This document shows positions 23,034 to 34,533 of a stretch of 64,000 nt of DNA, piece by piece. Position numbers and translations under genes: made by a program. Below the pieces are notes generated by a model, which ran no database searches, had not been told where the DNA came from, and saw only the letters and a list, made by a program, of their open reading frames with translations. The stretch is from Panicum virgatum (lineage: Eukaryota > Streptophyta > Magnoliopsida > Poales > Poaceae), in the NCBI RefSeq assembly GCF_016808335.1, contig NC_053142.1, positions 41,769,674 to 41,833,673 of the forward strand, given 5' to 3'. Every line of letters begins with the position of its first letter. Position 1 is the stretch's first letter.

Positions 23034-24612
23034 AATTGCCGTCCATGGCCCTGCATGTACCTTCTTCTCGTTTGATAATCGTCCTCGCGTTGCACATTAA
23101 TTAGGCAGCAATAAGTTGTGCTTTTTATCTGGTTATAATTATCATTTGCTTTGAACGTATAATGGCCAAAAAAAGAGAGTCCATTCAATGATACGGTTTC
23201 ACTTTCAGTCCTTTTTCTCATCTTTCAATTGGTTCCCTTTTTATCGACACAATATCGTCGTCAGTCAGCACAATCAAATGTGCTTTTTGTGTGACGTGCA
23301 ATAAACATGTTTAAATCTGACCATCAATTTATCTTTGAATATTTCGAGTGAACTTTGATAATTTACTTTCTGCATATGTGACTAGTAATTTATCTCTATC
23401 ACTTATTTGAGACCAGAGAGAAAAACCTTCAAGGAATGTTTTGGATATTTGCTTTGAATATAACCTAGCCTTGTTTGGTTTCCTAGCGTAATTTGCGCTA
23501 GGAAAGGAATCTTGCATGCATAGAGTACTAAACGAAGTTTATTTCTAAAACATTTTCACAGATGGGTGCAACTTTGCGTGACAAATCTAATGAGCCTAAT
23601 TAGTTCATGATTGGCTACAGTAATGCTACAGTAACCATCATCTAATCTTGCGGTCAAAGACCTCATTAGATTCGTCTCGCGAAGTAGCGCAGGGGTTGTG
23701 GAGTTAGTTTTGTAAACTGCCTTTATTTAATACCCGCAATTAATAGTCAAAGTTAGCTACAGTACCTAACGCTACTAAACCAAACAGTAAGTTTCAGAAT
23801 TCCCTTTTCACCCCCCATAGCAGCATTTTCTTTATAAGAAAAAATAATAATTCATGGAACTCCAACATTCCAAGCACGCTATTTGTCACCAGTTCTCCTC
23901 GGCCTTTTTCTTTGTGTAGCCTGCATTACAAGTTAGCCCTAATTTAAGTCATGTGCTCAATAAAAATTGACACGCGCCTATATCACCTCTAGCACGGTCC
24001 ATCTAAAAACAGCATTGCAGCAGAGTCTAAAGCACAGGTGCCCATCATCTAGAAAATAAATCGCAGGTGCTATGTCCAGCCCAGAGGGCCTTTATCTGTC
24101 TCTGTCACCATCCTAGTTTCTCAGTAAACACTCATGGTGCCAGATGAAATCCTGCGCCAAAAAAACTAGGTGCTTGCTCCACCCCAAGCCTTTTCCAGGG
24201 GTGCTTTTGTCGTCGCAGCTTACGAAACCTCGTCAAGCTTTTTGGGTGTGATCTCAGGAAGCATCCGGGCCTCGGATGCGCGCCACGAGTTCCTGCCTGA
24301 TGGTTTTGTTAATGCCCGGCCTCACGCTGGAATCTGTCAGCGTTTATACTGATTGTTCCTTTAATACACGGCGAGCTGCAATAATTTAATTCCGTATCAG
24401 GCAGCAGAGGAGAGAGACTGCTTTTTGCTCTGCATCATTTCGCCTCGATCTCACTCGCCATCCTGCAGCTTTCCCCAACAAACACAACCCGCTCGTTGCC
24501 ATTTGTATAATGGAACGAGCAGCTAATACGATTAATGCAAAAAAAAAAGCTCCCATTACACCCAGCAGGTGTCCAGATCTTGTGGTTCTCTGCATTGGGG
24601 ATCCGGTGCGAT
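23034..24612. other. Intergenic DNA
   Basis: Host DNA after the Copia element. It contains the partial duplicate at 23151-23244 (see 11290-11543) and one MITE annotated separately. The rest, including 23800-24600, holds no recognisable gene. Confidence 0.55.
23466..23789. mobile_element. MITE, GTGTTTAG family, diverged ends
   Basis: Left end AGCCTTGTTTGGTTTCC and right end CTAAACCAAACAG form inverted repeats with GG replacing AG. The interior has the family words GCTACAGTAATGCTACAG and ATTAGATTCGTCTCGCGA. It resembles the copies at 49767 and 57184 more than the GTGTTTAG copies. No clean target duplication seen. Confidence 0.7.
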
Positions 24613-24615
24613 TTG

Positions 24616-24881
24616 GGCTGTGTTTAGTTGAAAAAAAGTGTTTGCAAAAAGCACGGTAGCACTTTTCGTTTGTATGTGGTAAATATTGTTTTACCATAGG
24701 CTAACTAGGCTCAAAAGATTCGTCTTGCAACGTACATCAAAACTATGCAATTAGTTTTTTTATTTACTTACATTTAGTACTTCATGCATAGGTCATTTAC
24801 TATATTTATTGTTTCGATGTGATTTCGATGTGATGCAAAGTTTGAAAAGTTTGGAGGAGTTGGGAGGAACTAAACACAGCC
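24616..24881. mobile_element. MITE, GTGTTTAG family, with 3-bp TSD TTG
   Basis: 266 bp; starts GGCTGTGTTTAGTT and ends AACTAAACACAGCC. It is flanked by TTG at 24613-24615 and 24882-24884. It is closely related to the copies at 1420-1659 and 50883-51149 (AGATTCGTCTTGCAACGTAC, CAAAACTATGCAATTAG). Confidence 0.85.
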
Positions 24882-26889
24882 TTGATACTCCACGCAAGGT
24901 GTGACAGAACCGCCAAGTTAAATGTCTTAATTAAGCGTAACGGCCATCATTTGAACGCATCAGGCGCATTAGCTTAATTAAGTGTAACCTGACAGCCTGT
25001 TTTCAACCCACAGACCGATCGAAACACACCAGAAGTCTCGCGCGACGGCGAGCGCAGACGGTACCAGCATGATACAATTTTACAAAATAGTAAACAATAT
25101 TAAGATATTTACAAAATGACTTTTACAAATTAAAGTTCACATAATAGATAATAGCAGCGGTAGAGAGAGTCTAACCTGAGGAAGATTTTCATTAGAAACC
25201 AACTGAAATAAAATGCAGTAAAACGATAACTACGGAGACGTGATGACGTCACATCGAGCCCACCGATGTTAATCCTGATTAGCGTCTATACCTGAAACAG
25301 GGTAAACAACAAACCCTGAGTATACTAATACTCAGCAAGACTTACTCGACTATGGGTATACATAGCCCACTATCTAGACATGCACGGCTTTCTGGCTGTG
25401 GGTTGTTTTAAGGAAAAGCAATTGAGAGTGAGTCCTTACTTTCGATATTTTAGCTCAAAATTAGGAATGAGTACCTATTTTCTACGGTTTGCATTTCTAC
25501 ACCAATCAGTGTGGAAAAACAATTGATTAGGCACAACCATATAGATCATTTCATTCCCTTCCATGTTCTTACTACGATGTGACTCGGAGATCAAGGTGCC
25601 CATGTCCGAGAGCGACTGACGGCGAATCGATCCGATTTAACCTTGCAAGGTGGACCTAACCAACACGGCACGTATTTGCCCCGTCGGACAATACTCAGCA
25701 AGACTTACCCGACTACTCCTGGTATGCGGTTAGTACAATTCAAATATGATCAGCAGGGCCAATAACGGTACGGTCCTCAATCGACTCGGACGGGGCTAAA
25801 ACACCAGGAACCCTGTCCTGTTGCCATACCTATATTTCATCGTCATTCCCCCGTCCGGTCTCAAATTTCCATTCATTCCATATTGCATTCCATATCTCAT
25901 ATACTGGAATATGAATATATCATATATCTCGCGAGTAACCGGAAATTACTCGACTTCTAAGTATCCTATATCTCGCGAGTGCAAAAAGTCACCCGACTTC
26001 TATCGAGAAGTATTAAGCATAACATTTCTATCGTCCTATACATGCTAGTATAATTCAGGAAAACCTAGGGATCATGCAACTAGGGTTCCAATCAACTCCT
26101 AAAACGTAATGCACAAGTAATAAATACATATATAAGTGTCATAATTTCAAATAATAGGATGTGCACCGGACCTTGCCTGGGATTAACACTAGGCCAGTGT
26201 TTGTTAGATGACACTCGCTTGGTGAGTATTCCGGTCCAAGCATCTACTCCTGGTTCTTTGCCTCTTCTGGATATGTCCACCAAACATCGTCTTCGTGTTC
26301 GGTTCCAATATCACGTCCTTCACGTGGTTCATCTATCGTACCTAAATGAAGTGCAATAATGCATATGTATAAATGCATAAAAGTACAACGCGCAAAGCAT
26401 TCATAAAAGTGCAACACACTATACAATATATCATTTGATATTAAAGAAAAGATGAATCACACTTCGAAAAGAGCATAATTATCATAAACAAATGTATCAA
26501 TAAATGATCATCTAAAACCAGCACTTACAGACATTGCTCTGAGCTATAGCACTATTTATTTTGTCAGACTAAAATAAAGTCATATTTACTACTTAACGGT
26601 CATTTTAATTACAAAGCCAAGCTAGAAAATTTGCAAACATTTCATAAAGACAGGTGCTGCTTTGGTTCAAAAATAAATACTACTACTCTAAAGTGGGGTT
26701 TTAATTATAAATACAGAGCCTATAGTTTGGATGATTTTTAATAGCTTTTATAAAGTACTATTGTTAAATACAACATCGTTGATGCAAAAAGGAATGAAAT
26801 GCACCGAATAACACTTATAGCTCCTATGATCCTGTAAAGATGCAAAACTGATGTATGTTACATAATTAAAGTCTTGAACTAAGTCTCAT

Positions 26890-27312
26890 TGTCGGTACCC
26901 TGTAGCAGGGATACCCACTTCTACTGCAGCAAGGCAGGACTCGCATAGTCATCCGCGACTAACGCCATAAGGGGCGGAGCTGCTGGGCCCCACGGGTCAG
27001 GCTCCTACCTCACCGGGCCAACGGCCCCGGACCTGCTCCCAGCTCTGGGACGGGTCCGGTGACGTGTCCCAAGAGGAGGGGAAGCTCCGAACCAACGGCC
27101 GGGGGCCCGGACCCCCCATAGGGGTCCGGGACCTCCCCGCGCCTGTCCGGACCTCCCATGCGCGTAGAGCCAGCATACCGCCAGGGGGTCCGGAGGCTCC
27201 ACGTGTCCCGCAGGTGCGGCGCGGGTGCAGGTCTTCCACTGGAAGACTCGCCCACCCACCGCATGGTTGAGGCGTGCTCTGCCACCACGGCGCGCGGGGC
27301 AGCCTTTGGACA
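26890..27312 (+). repeat. Left LTR part of element C
   Basis: Closely matches 34554-34983 of the right LTR, including CTGTAGCAGGGATACCCAC, GACTAACGCCATAAGGGGCG and GGAAGACTCGCCCACCCACC. After GCCTTTGGAC the two LTRs part: the left copy has about 245 extra bases before GGCAAGGAAATCCAAGAGAG resumes, then runs into the hairpin. The 3' half of this LTR is not found in the + orientation here. Confidence 0.8.
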
Positions 27313-27517
27313 GGCCTCACTATAGACCGCGTTTTACCGAGGCACACAGTGCAGCCGCCTGTGCCGCACCCGCGCAGAGCCCGTTAGCTCCATTAATTGG
27401 ATACGACGGCACGGCACTCTTCCATCATGCCTCCTACGCCGCAAGCTACACGGCCCGTTCAGCTACGAGGCAAGCGACGCCGCTAGCTACGTCTGACACC
27501 GTTACGACAAGGCAGCT

Positions 27518-27646
27518 CCTGGACATGCTGAACGGGGGATTCCAGGAGCAGGCAAGGAAATCCAAGAGAGAGATCTCCCCTACCCAGGGATCTCCCTCTT
27601 GGATTTCCTTGCCTGCTCCTGGAATCCCCCGTTCAACATGTCCAGG
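27518..27646. repeat. Long inverted repeat (hairpin), arms about 60 bp
   Basis: The left arm 27518-27579 (starting CCTGGACATGCTGAACGGGG) is the reverse complement of the right arm 27587-27646 with two or three mismatches and a 2-bp indel. The loop is 7 bases (27580-27586). It lies where the LTR sequence of element C stops being collinear with the right LTR, so it probably marks an inversion or fold-back junction. Confidence 0.85.
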
Positions 27647-27669
27647 CGCTGTCTTGTCGGAACGGGTTG

Positions 27670-28085
27670 GAGCGACCGTGGCGAGCGGTCTCCGCCGGAG
27701 CGGGCCACCGGAGTGGACTCGGAGCGACCGTGACGAGCGGTCTCCGCCGAAGCGGGCCACCGGAGTGGACTTTGAGCGACCGTGGCGAGCGGTCTCCGCC
27801 GGAGCGGGCCACCGGAGAGGACTTGGAGCGACCGTGGCGAGCGGTCTCCGCCGGAGCGGGCCACCGGAGTGGACTTTGAGCGACCGTGGTGAGCGGTCTC
27901 CGCCGGAGCGGGCCACCGGAGTGGACTTTGAGCGACCGTGGCGAGCGGTCTCCGCCGGAGCGGGCCACCGGAGTGGACTTGGAGCGACCGTGGCGAGCGG
28001 TCTCCGCCGGAGCGGGCCACCGGAGTGGACTTGGAGCGACCGTGACGAGCGGTCTCCGCCGGAGCGGGCCACCGGAGTGGACTTG
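27670..28085. repeat. 52-bp tandem repeat, eight copies
   Basis: Units start at 27670, 27722, 27774, 27826, 27878, 27930, 27982 and 28034. Each begins GAGCGACCGTGGCGAGCGG and contains GCGGGCCACCGGAGTGGAC. Copies differ at only a few positions, so the array is young. Since 52 is not divisible by three, every frame on both strands is opened by it, which explains the several ORFs of 70-290 codons here. I reject those as genes. Confidence 0.95.
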
Positions 28086-29526
28086 GGCTGTTGCCATTGA
28101 TCCACCAAGATACGTTACCGGCCCTCGCAGTTGGGCATAGGAAACCACACCTTATACTAGAAAGGAGTCCGGACCCCTAGATACGGCAGCCTCAGATACT
28201 AGGGTACTTGTAACAGGATAGTGAAGTACGTAGGCTTAGGGTACATTACCAGGCTAAGCGTCTACGCAGAGCTTCTCCACCCCAGGATACAAGCACCACT
28301 TCTCTGGAGCAGGTCCCTAGGAGTTCGGACCACCTTCCAGCTAGAAGGGGTGTCTCAACCTGACCACAAGCCAGCAACTCGATTTGGATCGTTAGCAACA
28401 AAAGAGAAACTTCTGTTCGGGAGAAAGAATCATGCAAGCTGAATGGACAAATGCCATTAAGTTAACGTAAAGATAGGACTGAGAAAGCAAATCTCCTACA
28501 TTGCTTGATTCGTGGTGTACATCAGAGGTCGGGATTACGAGGGCGGACCAATACCGCTCTGGACCACTTGCTGGTGTCGCCTGTTTGTGCGATGAAGCCG
28601 GAGGTCGGGTTTACAAGGGCAGACCTTTACTGCTCTGGACCACACGTAGGCACCATATCATTACAAAGGAGAATCACACTCAATCCTATCTAGTTGTAAC
28701 CTACGGCTGCCATTCGTATGGCGTGCACTTCCCTGCCGGAGTGGAACTGCCACCTTAGAGATTCCTCAGTTGTTGGGGGCGGAGGCGCCCTAGACGTGCT
28801 TATACAGCATCATCCAGCATCACCTCGGGAGCTTACAGGGCCCTCCTTTGCTCAAGAACTATTTCATGCTTAGTTTGCATGACAATAACTTCTCTAGCTT
28901 TGAATGGGAGTGGCCCTGCCGTTGCCAGCTGCCGTCGGAAGCCAGCCCGATGGCTGCCCTCGATGTGCTGAAGCCAGCTTGACATCCTGGCGCAGCGGAA
29001 GGACGGGTGCTCGTTTGGATGAGCACGGAGCGTGGAGAAGGGCGGTCGTTCATCGGCTTCGCCTTGGTGCTGGCACAGGGCCCCCGCGCCTTGCGATGGA
29101 GGCTGACGCCTGTCTGCAGCAGCTCCAAGGGTGGCTTGAGCCAGGCGAGGTAGAAGGCGACAGACATCCTTCCGGCTCCAGGCTCCATCTTGAGAGGAAA
29201 CCTCGAGCCGACGCCGTACCGCCGCGGGAGACCCCGACTGGTTGCTTGAGAGAAAACCTTGAGCCGACACTGGAATGGCGCAGGGTGACGCGCAGCAGGC
29301 GTCGGCCCTGTGCTCCACTGTGCCGGCTCTGAGGTGTCGTAGTGGCGACGCACAGTAGGCGCCGCTGCCATGCGCCACCGCACCGAGGACACTGCAGCTT
29401 CGGTGTCAGGGCATGCGGCGCAGGTGGCGCCGTGCCCTTCTTCATCTTCTCGTCGTTGTTGCAGAGGATGAGCTCAATCCTCAGAGACGAGGAAGTGAGC
29501 GGAGATCTGACCGATGCTTGCGCGAA
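28086..29526. other. Internal region of element C, no intact gene
   Basis: Non-coding by inspection. A diverged direct duplication lies at about 28520-28660 (GAGGTCGGGATTACGAGGGC against GAGGTCGGGTTTACAAGGGC, each followed by CTGCTCTGGACCAC or CCGCTCTGGACCAC). ORFs on the - strand between 28830 and 29570 follow the inverted PBS and could be remains of a gag leader, but no gag motif is visible. Confidence 0.5.
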
Positions 29527-29545
29527 CCCCACGGATGGCGCCAGA
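29527..29545 (-). other. Primer-binding site, inverted LTR piece
   Basis: On the - strand TCTGGCGCCATCCGTGGGG directly follows the LTR end ...CACGACA. TGGCGCC plus a GTGGGG tail is the usual PBS form of grass gypsy elements. It defines the orientation of the LTR piece at 29546-30130. Confidence 0.75.
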
Positions 29546-30130
29546 TGTCGTGGCTCTAGAAGGAGGGCCACAGCCGGGTGGCGTAGTGCACCCGCCTAAA
29601 CCCAGAGGGGGTGGTTACCCGAGGATGTGCAAGCTATTCCTCAGATCTACTCATGGAGCAAGAACACAAGAACACTCGAAGATTTAGAGTGGTTCGGGCC
29701 GCCGGAGCGTAATACCCTACGTCCACTGAGAGTAGTATTGCTCTTGTGTCTGTGGATGAGTCTATCCTCTGCCCCCCAGTCCCTTCCTGGACCTGGGTCT
29801 TTCTGTAGCGGGTGTCCCCCTTTTATAGCGCAAGGAGGACGCGCGTTAGTCTACTACACCAAATAGACACGACAACTCGGCGATGGAGTATCATAACACC
29901 TATACGCGGTAGACCCAACAGTCTACGCCGCAACCTACGCTGCCTCAAGGGGCGCCTCGCCGATGGGACAGGAGAAGACCCCCCTCGGTCAGAGAGTCTA
30001 CAAGACGGTGAAGCATATCCGGCAAAAGATTCTCCATCACTGTAGCACCATTAGTGTCTATTTAAGTATAGAATACATCTTTGTTGGGCCCATCTGTCGG
30101 GGTCCAACGCGTACACTCCAGGAAACAACA
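29546..30130 (-). repeat. Inverted LTR 3' part related to the LTR of element C
   Basis: On the - strand it holds TATA (GCGCTATAAAAGGGGG, near 29835-29820), then GGACGTAGGGTATTACGCTC and CGGCGGCCCGAACCACTC, then the LTR end ACGACA at 29546. The same words occur on the + strand in the right LTR of element C (35223-35263). It is therefore the same LTR family in the opposite orientation. The start is uncertain because the segment near 30085-30115 (GTTGGGCCCATCTGTCGGGG) is nearly palindromic. Confidence 0.75.
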
Positions 30131-30199
30131 TGACTTCTCCGGACTTGTGCATCTGGAGCTCCGGACCCTCGTACTAAGCTGTAACTTTGAAGTGGTACA

Positions 30200-30656
30200 C
30201 AGGTTAAGCCTTCACTGGTGGTAGTTAGCCTCAAACCAATGAGCCTACCTACCAGGGGGTCCCGGCAACCGCTTTAAGATTTCATGCAGATCGAGGTTCA
30301 GTCTCGGTGGTAGACAGACTCAAAACAACTGAGTCTACCTCCCAAGGGGCGCGGAGCATTCGCTTTGTCCCAGACATCATGGATCGATTCTGCATGCGTC
30401 AAACAGCTAAGTTGCAGTATCATTACTACCATATAAGCGAGTTTGATTCTCCTCTCTGTAGTTCTTTCGACTACACAGGAAACAAGACGCTCGCTCGGAT
30501 TGCAAACTATGCTACACCTATGCCCAAGGACACTTGCCCAACCTCATACGGGGGGTCCGGAGTGTCTTCTACGGCTCGGGTGGCAGATAGGTCCAAACAA
30601 CTGCACCTATCTGCCAGGGCACCGGGGTGCTACATACCACAACCACAGCAACTGAC
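30200..30656. repeat. Three related imperfect hairpin units
   Basis: Near 30218-30260, 30306-30350 and 30577-30625 the pattern GGTGGTAG-N-CTCAAA-ACTGAG-CTACCT-CCA-GGG recurs in diverged forms. Each forms a small stem (for example AGACAGACTCAAAACAACTG paired with the following GAGTCTACCT). They are spaced unevenly. The function is unknown; repeats of this kind occur in 3' parts of Tat-like elements. Confidence 0.5.
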
Positions 30657-30756
30657 AAACAACTAAGTTGAATTTTCCTTCTATTTAAAATTTCAACTAG
30701 TACAATGTTTGTTACATAACTCAAAAAAAAAACAAAGCAAAGGTACAATGTGCAGC

Positions 30757-33700
30757 TTAGGAGTCTGCAGGCTCCCGCTTGAAATAGGCGGCGATGAAGT
30801 AGACGACCTCCCGCACGCTGTCCCGAGTGGCGGCCTCCGTCTCCGCCACAGGACCATCGAGCACGGGGGCTAGCGAGATGGCCGGGTCGTGGCTCCGGAG
30901 GCACATCAGAATGTGCTCCGCCACCATCCGGATCAGCTCGCGGCCCTCGACTTCAACCTGGCCGGCGAGGACTGGCTCCAGACGCCGGAGCCTATCCGAA
31001 GCGGAGTTCAGCACTGGAAGGGCGTCAGCTATCGATGCTGGCGCCTCTGCCACTTGGATTGGGCTCATTCCAAGTGGCACCAGTGCTAAGGTCGCTTCGT
31101 TCGCCCAGTCGGCGATCCGCTGGGCCCCCAGGCGCTGATCCTCCTGCAGCTTCCGGACCGCCTCCTGCACCCGGGTGTCCAGAGCTGCCTTGGCCACTTC
31201 AACCTCGCGGAACCTCTCCTCGAGCTCAGCCTTCTTCTTCTCAGCCGATTCTTTCCGCTTCTTAAGGGAGTCGCGCTGGTGCTCAAGCTGCTTCTCCATG
31301 TTGGCGGTGAGGGATTCCCGCCTATCAAGGGACTTCCTATCGTCCTCCAGCTCCGACTCAGCAATAGCCAGCTTGCTGGCCCTCTCCTCTAGCTATTTCC
31401 GCCATCCAGCCAGGGTCCCAGAGAGCACGTCCAGCTCCTGCTTGCGGATCTCGAGACCCTGGCTGCGGGTCTCAAGCTCGGACCGCTGGGCAGCGAGCCG
31501 AGTCTCAAGATCGGACCGCTGAGCTGCGAAGTTGACCACCTCCAGGGCAAAAGTCTCCTCCCGCTGCACCAGGGCTTTCTCCCGGCTCGATACTGCGAGC
31601 TCCCGGTCGAACACCTTCCGAAGGTTGGCTCGGTAGGCCTCTTGGTCGGCCTTGAGCTTGGACCGAGCTTCTGCAGCATGGGAGGCTTCAGCCTTCGTGT
31701 GCGCTTCTAGGCAGGTGTGCCAGTTGGAGATCCGCTGGCGTTCGCTCTCTAGGGTAGCCCACTCCCGCTGGAACGCCGCCTCGGCGGAGGAGGTTGCCTC
31801 CATTATCGACTCCCGGACCTGGACCAGCACCCGGGGAAGGGGAACCGTTTCCTCCTCCGGGGGAACCTGCAGGAGCTCCAAAGACCACCTCCAACACCTC
31901 TTCTGCAACCGGACCGGAGCTGGAGGTGGGAGCCTCCGGCGCAGGCATCGAGGCCTCGGTAGCCATTGTGTTTGACGCTGCAGCACTGGTCGCCGTCGCG
32001 CTCGCCGCCGCCAAATCCGGTGCCGGCGCGACTGTCGCCGTAGCTGTGGTCTTGGGGGCCTCTGCGTCGGGTGCGGCTGCGCCCAGCACTGGCGCCTCTG
32101 GCCCTGGCGCACCCACCGCCGCCACGTAGGGCGTGGCCGCGTCCGGTACTGGTGCTTCCGCCACCACATCGGGTGCGCTGCGCTCGACACCGGCGCCTCA
32201 GCCGCCGCCGCGTTGGATGCGGCTGTGCCCGACACTGCCGCCTCAGCCGCAGCCGTGTCGAATGCGGCCGTGCCCGACACTAGCGCATCAGCCGCCACCG
32301 CATCGGATGCGGCCGCGCCTGATACTGGCGTATTCGCCCCTGCCGCATTGGGCGCCACTGGGCTTGTGGAAGCCACCACACCTGCGCTTTCCATACCCGC
32401 CGTCATACCCGCCGTCGTCGCCGAGGCCTCTATTGCCTGGACCCCTGTTGACGGACTAGCGTCGGCGGAAGAACTGCTCGGGCGAGGAGCCCTGGCAAAA
32501 CAAAGTGGAGGAACCTTCAGCATAAAGCAGAGCACCAAGAATAAGGGGTATGGCCAGAATAACACTAACCCTGAGGCGATGGGTCTCCAGCGTCCACGGA
32601 GGCCCGATGACTGCTTCTGCTACTGCCGCTGCTCCTGTGGCTGCTCCTGCTGCTGCTGCTGATGCTGTTGCTCCCGTGGCTGCCGCTGCTGCTGTTGCTT
32701 CCGGGGGGAGATGTCTCTCGGCGGTGATGGTGGCGGCGCGGCCACCATGGAGGTCCCGCGATGACCGGGGGCCCGGGAGCTACTCTGGCCCCCGTCATCA
32801 GCGAACCTCTGACGTTTCGCGGCGGGCTCCGCAACTAGAGTCCCGTCGCCCCGCTGCAGCCTGCGCCGGCTCGCATCTCCAGACGGCGCGCCGGAGCTGC
32901 TCCGGGCCTGGCTGGGACCGATCGTAGCGGCGCTTCCAGCCACGGCCTGCTTGCCCTTGGCGGTGGGGCCAGACCCCGCGACGTCCGGCACGTCTTGATT
33001 CCCGGACGCACCAGGGATCCGGATCCCACGGTTCGGGTCACCTCTGGTCTGGCGTGCGGCCAGCCCACCGTCGTCGAGGGTCGGCAGGGTAGCCAGCACC
33101 GCGGTCCTCAGGCGCGAGTCCTCGCAGAGGGGGACGACACCCTGGGGAAGGATCAGGTGCTCCGGGATGAAGACTTCCCCCGTCACCGCCCGCACCAGGA
33201 CCTCCAGGGCTTCCTGGGTCAGGTCGCTCCCCTCTCCGCGGTGGGTCCTGCTGCAGTCGTTGAGGGCGGTGAAGCTCCAAGCAGGGCGCGGCCACTGCTG
33301 CAGGGGGGCGATCCAGTGCTTCAAGAAATCTCCGAGTATGTGCAGCGAGGTGAGGCCGCTCTCCACCAGCGACCTGATCTTGCCTAGCACAGAGTCGAAA
33401 TCCGGCTGCAGGGACGGCTTGGCCCTCCAGGATCCACGGTCGGAGGTGGGTCCCTCGGTCGGCAAGGTGAGGCGCTCGTTGGCTTCGGTGGTGGCGATCA
33501 CCCAATCCCTGCGCCACTCCTCCCACTTCCCGCCAGTACGGCCGTGAATGTAAGGCGTCGGCAGGTCGCTCCTCGTCTGGAAGTAATACATCCCCACCTC
33601 ATCCTTCGCCCTCCCGGACTTCACCAGTATGAAGAAGTGGCAGAAGAGGATGACGCAGGGCCGCACTCCCATGAACATCTCGCACAAATGGACGAAGATG

Positions 33701-34191
33701 GACGTCAGGAGGAGGGAGTGGGGCGTAAGGTGCTGAAGTTGGAGGCCGAAGTATTCCAGCAGCAACAGCAGGAACGAAGAGATCGGCAGCCCCACGCCGG
33801 TGGAAATGCGCGAGGTGAATAGCACAAATTCCCCGGCGCGGAGGTTGCCGAGGGAAACCGAGCAGAGCCAGTCTCCTGTGGGCTCCACCCTAGCAAGCGG
33901 CGCACCGTGCTCAGCTCCTCCTCGGTCTGGAATCGACGGGGGTGTAGAGCAATCTACGCAGATGAGCAAGGGGGAGGAGGCTCGAAGGCAAAGGGGCACA
34001 AAGGTTGGAAGGAAGAAGGCGAATGCGGGAAAGTATCCGCGGTCTGCGGTTCGTTCCTTTATAAACCTGACCCAACCGGCATGCCCCGGAACCGTCGCTG
34101 CAACCCAAGCGACGCACACACCTAGAGTTAACCGCCCAACCCATGACAAGGGGGCCCGGGGCCGCCTGTCAGGGAGGGCGGGTAACCGCAA
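30757..34191 (-). pseudogene. Antisense ORF of element C (putative gypsy-type transposon protein, PF04195-like)
   Basis: One - strand frame runs from 34191 to 30757, broken by TAG at 32622-32620 and at 31395-31393; both fit CAG (Gln) codons changed to TAG, the first inside a Gln-rich tract. The N-terminal half has the PF04195-type domain (LLEYFGLQLQHLTPHSLLL, then IFVHLCEMFMGVRPCVILF, near 33540-33830). The C-terminal part is an Ala/Pro-rich linker and a long coiled coil (LKKRKESAEKKKAELEERF) to the end at 30757. In the linker the good reading switches frame between about 32170 and 31860 and then returns, so two compensating frameshifts are likely. A possible intron (GT near 32570, AG near 32490) lies just after the first stop. 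The role of such antisense ORF proteins is unknown. Start codon uncertain. Confidence 0.75.
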
Positions 34192-34533
34192 AGGTGTGAA
34201 AGGGCGGGATCTGAACCGTCGTCCGCGCGTGAAGCGAGGCAGAAGCTGAGCTGACGTGTGCGCATTAAGCGCTGGCGTGACCGGGCTCTTCGGGAACTGC
34301 GCTGGTGGTAAATACCCCGTTTACTCCAGCCGCAACAATGCCGAGCATTGCATGCGTGACTAGGTGTACCACTGGGCGCGGGGACCACAAGTCAGTAAGT
34401 CGTTGCGATGTGATGAGGCAACAAAAAACATGATGGACGGTCAAAGCCGGACAAGACCCCTGCAGTAAGAGGCTTCAAGTTAAGCAGAGATAAATCGTTG
34501 AAGTGGCCCCACCTGCGGGTTCGTACCTCCCCC

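Noticed and set aside
24900..26889. Treating the left part of F as an independent element
   Set aside because: The CAAGG target duplication and the CTCAT/CTCGT duplication of element C show that 24900-26889 and 35388-36852 are two halves of one insertion.
27225..28148. ORFs of 146-291 codons with repeated peptide units
   Set aside because: They are produced by the 52-bp tandem repeat, which opens every frame on both strands.
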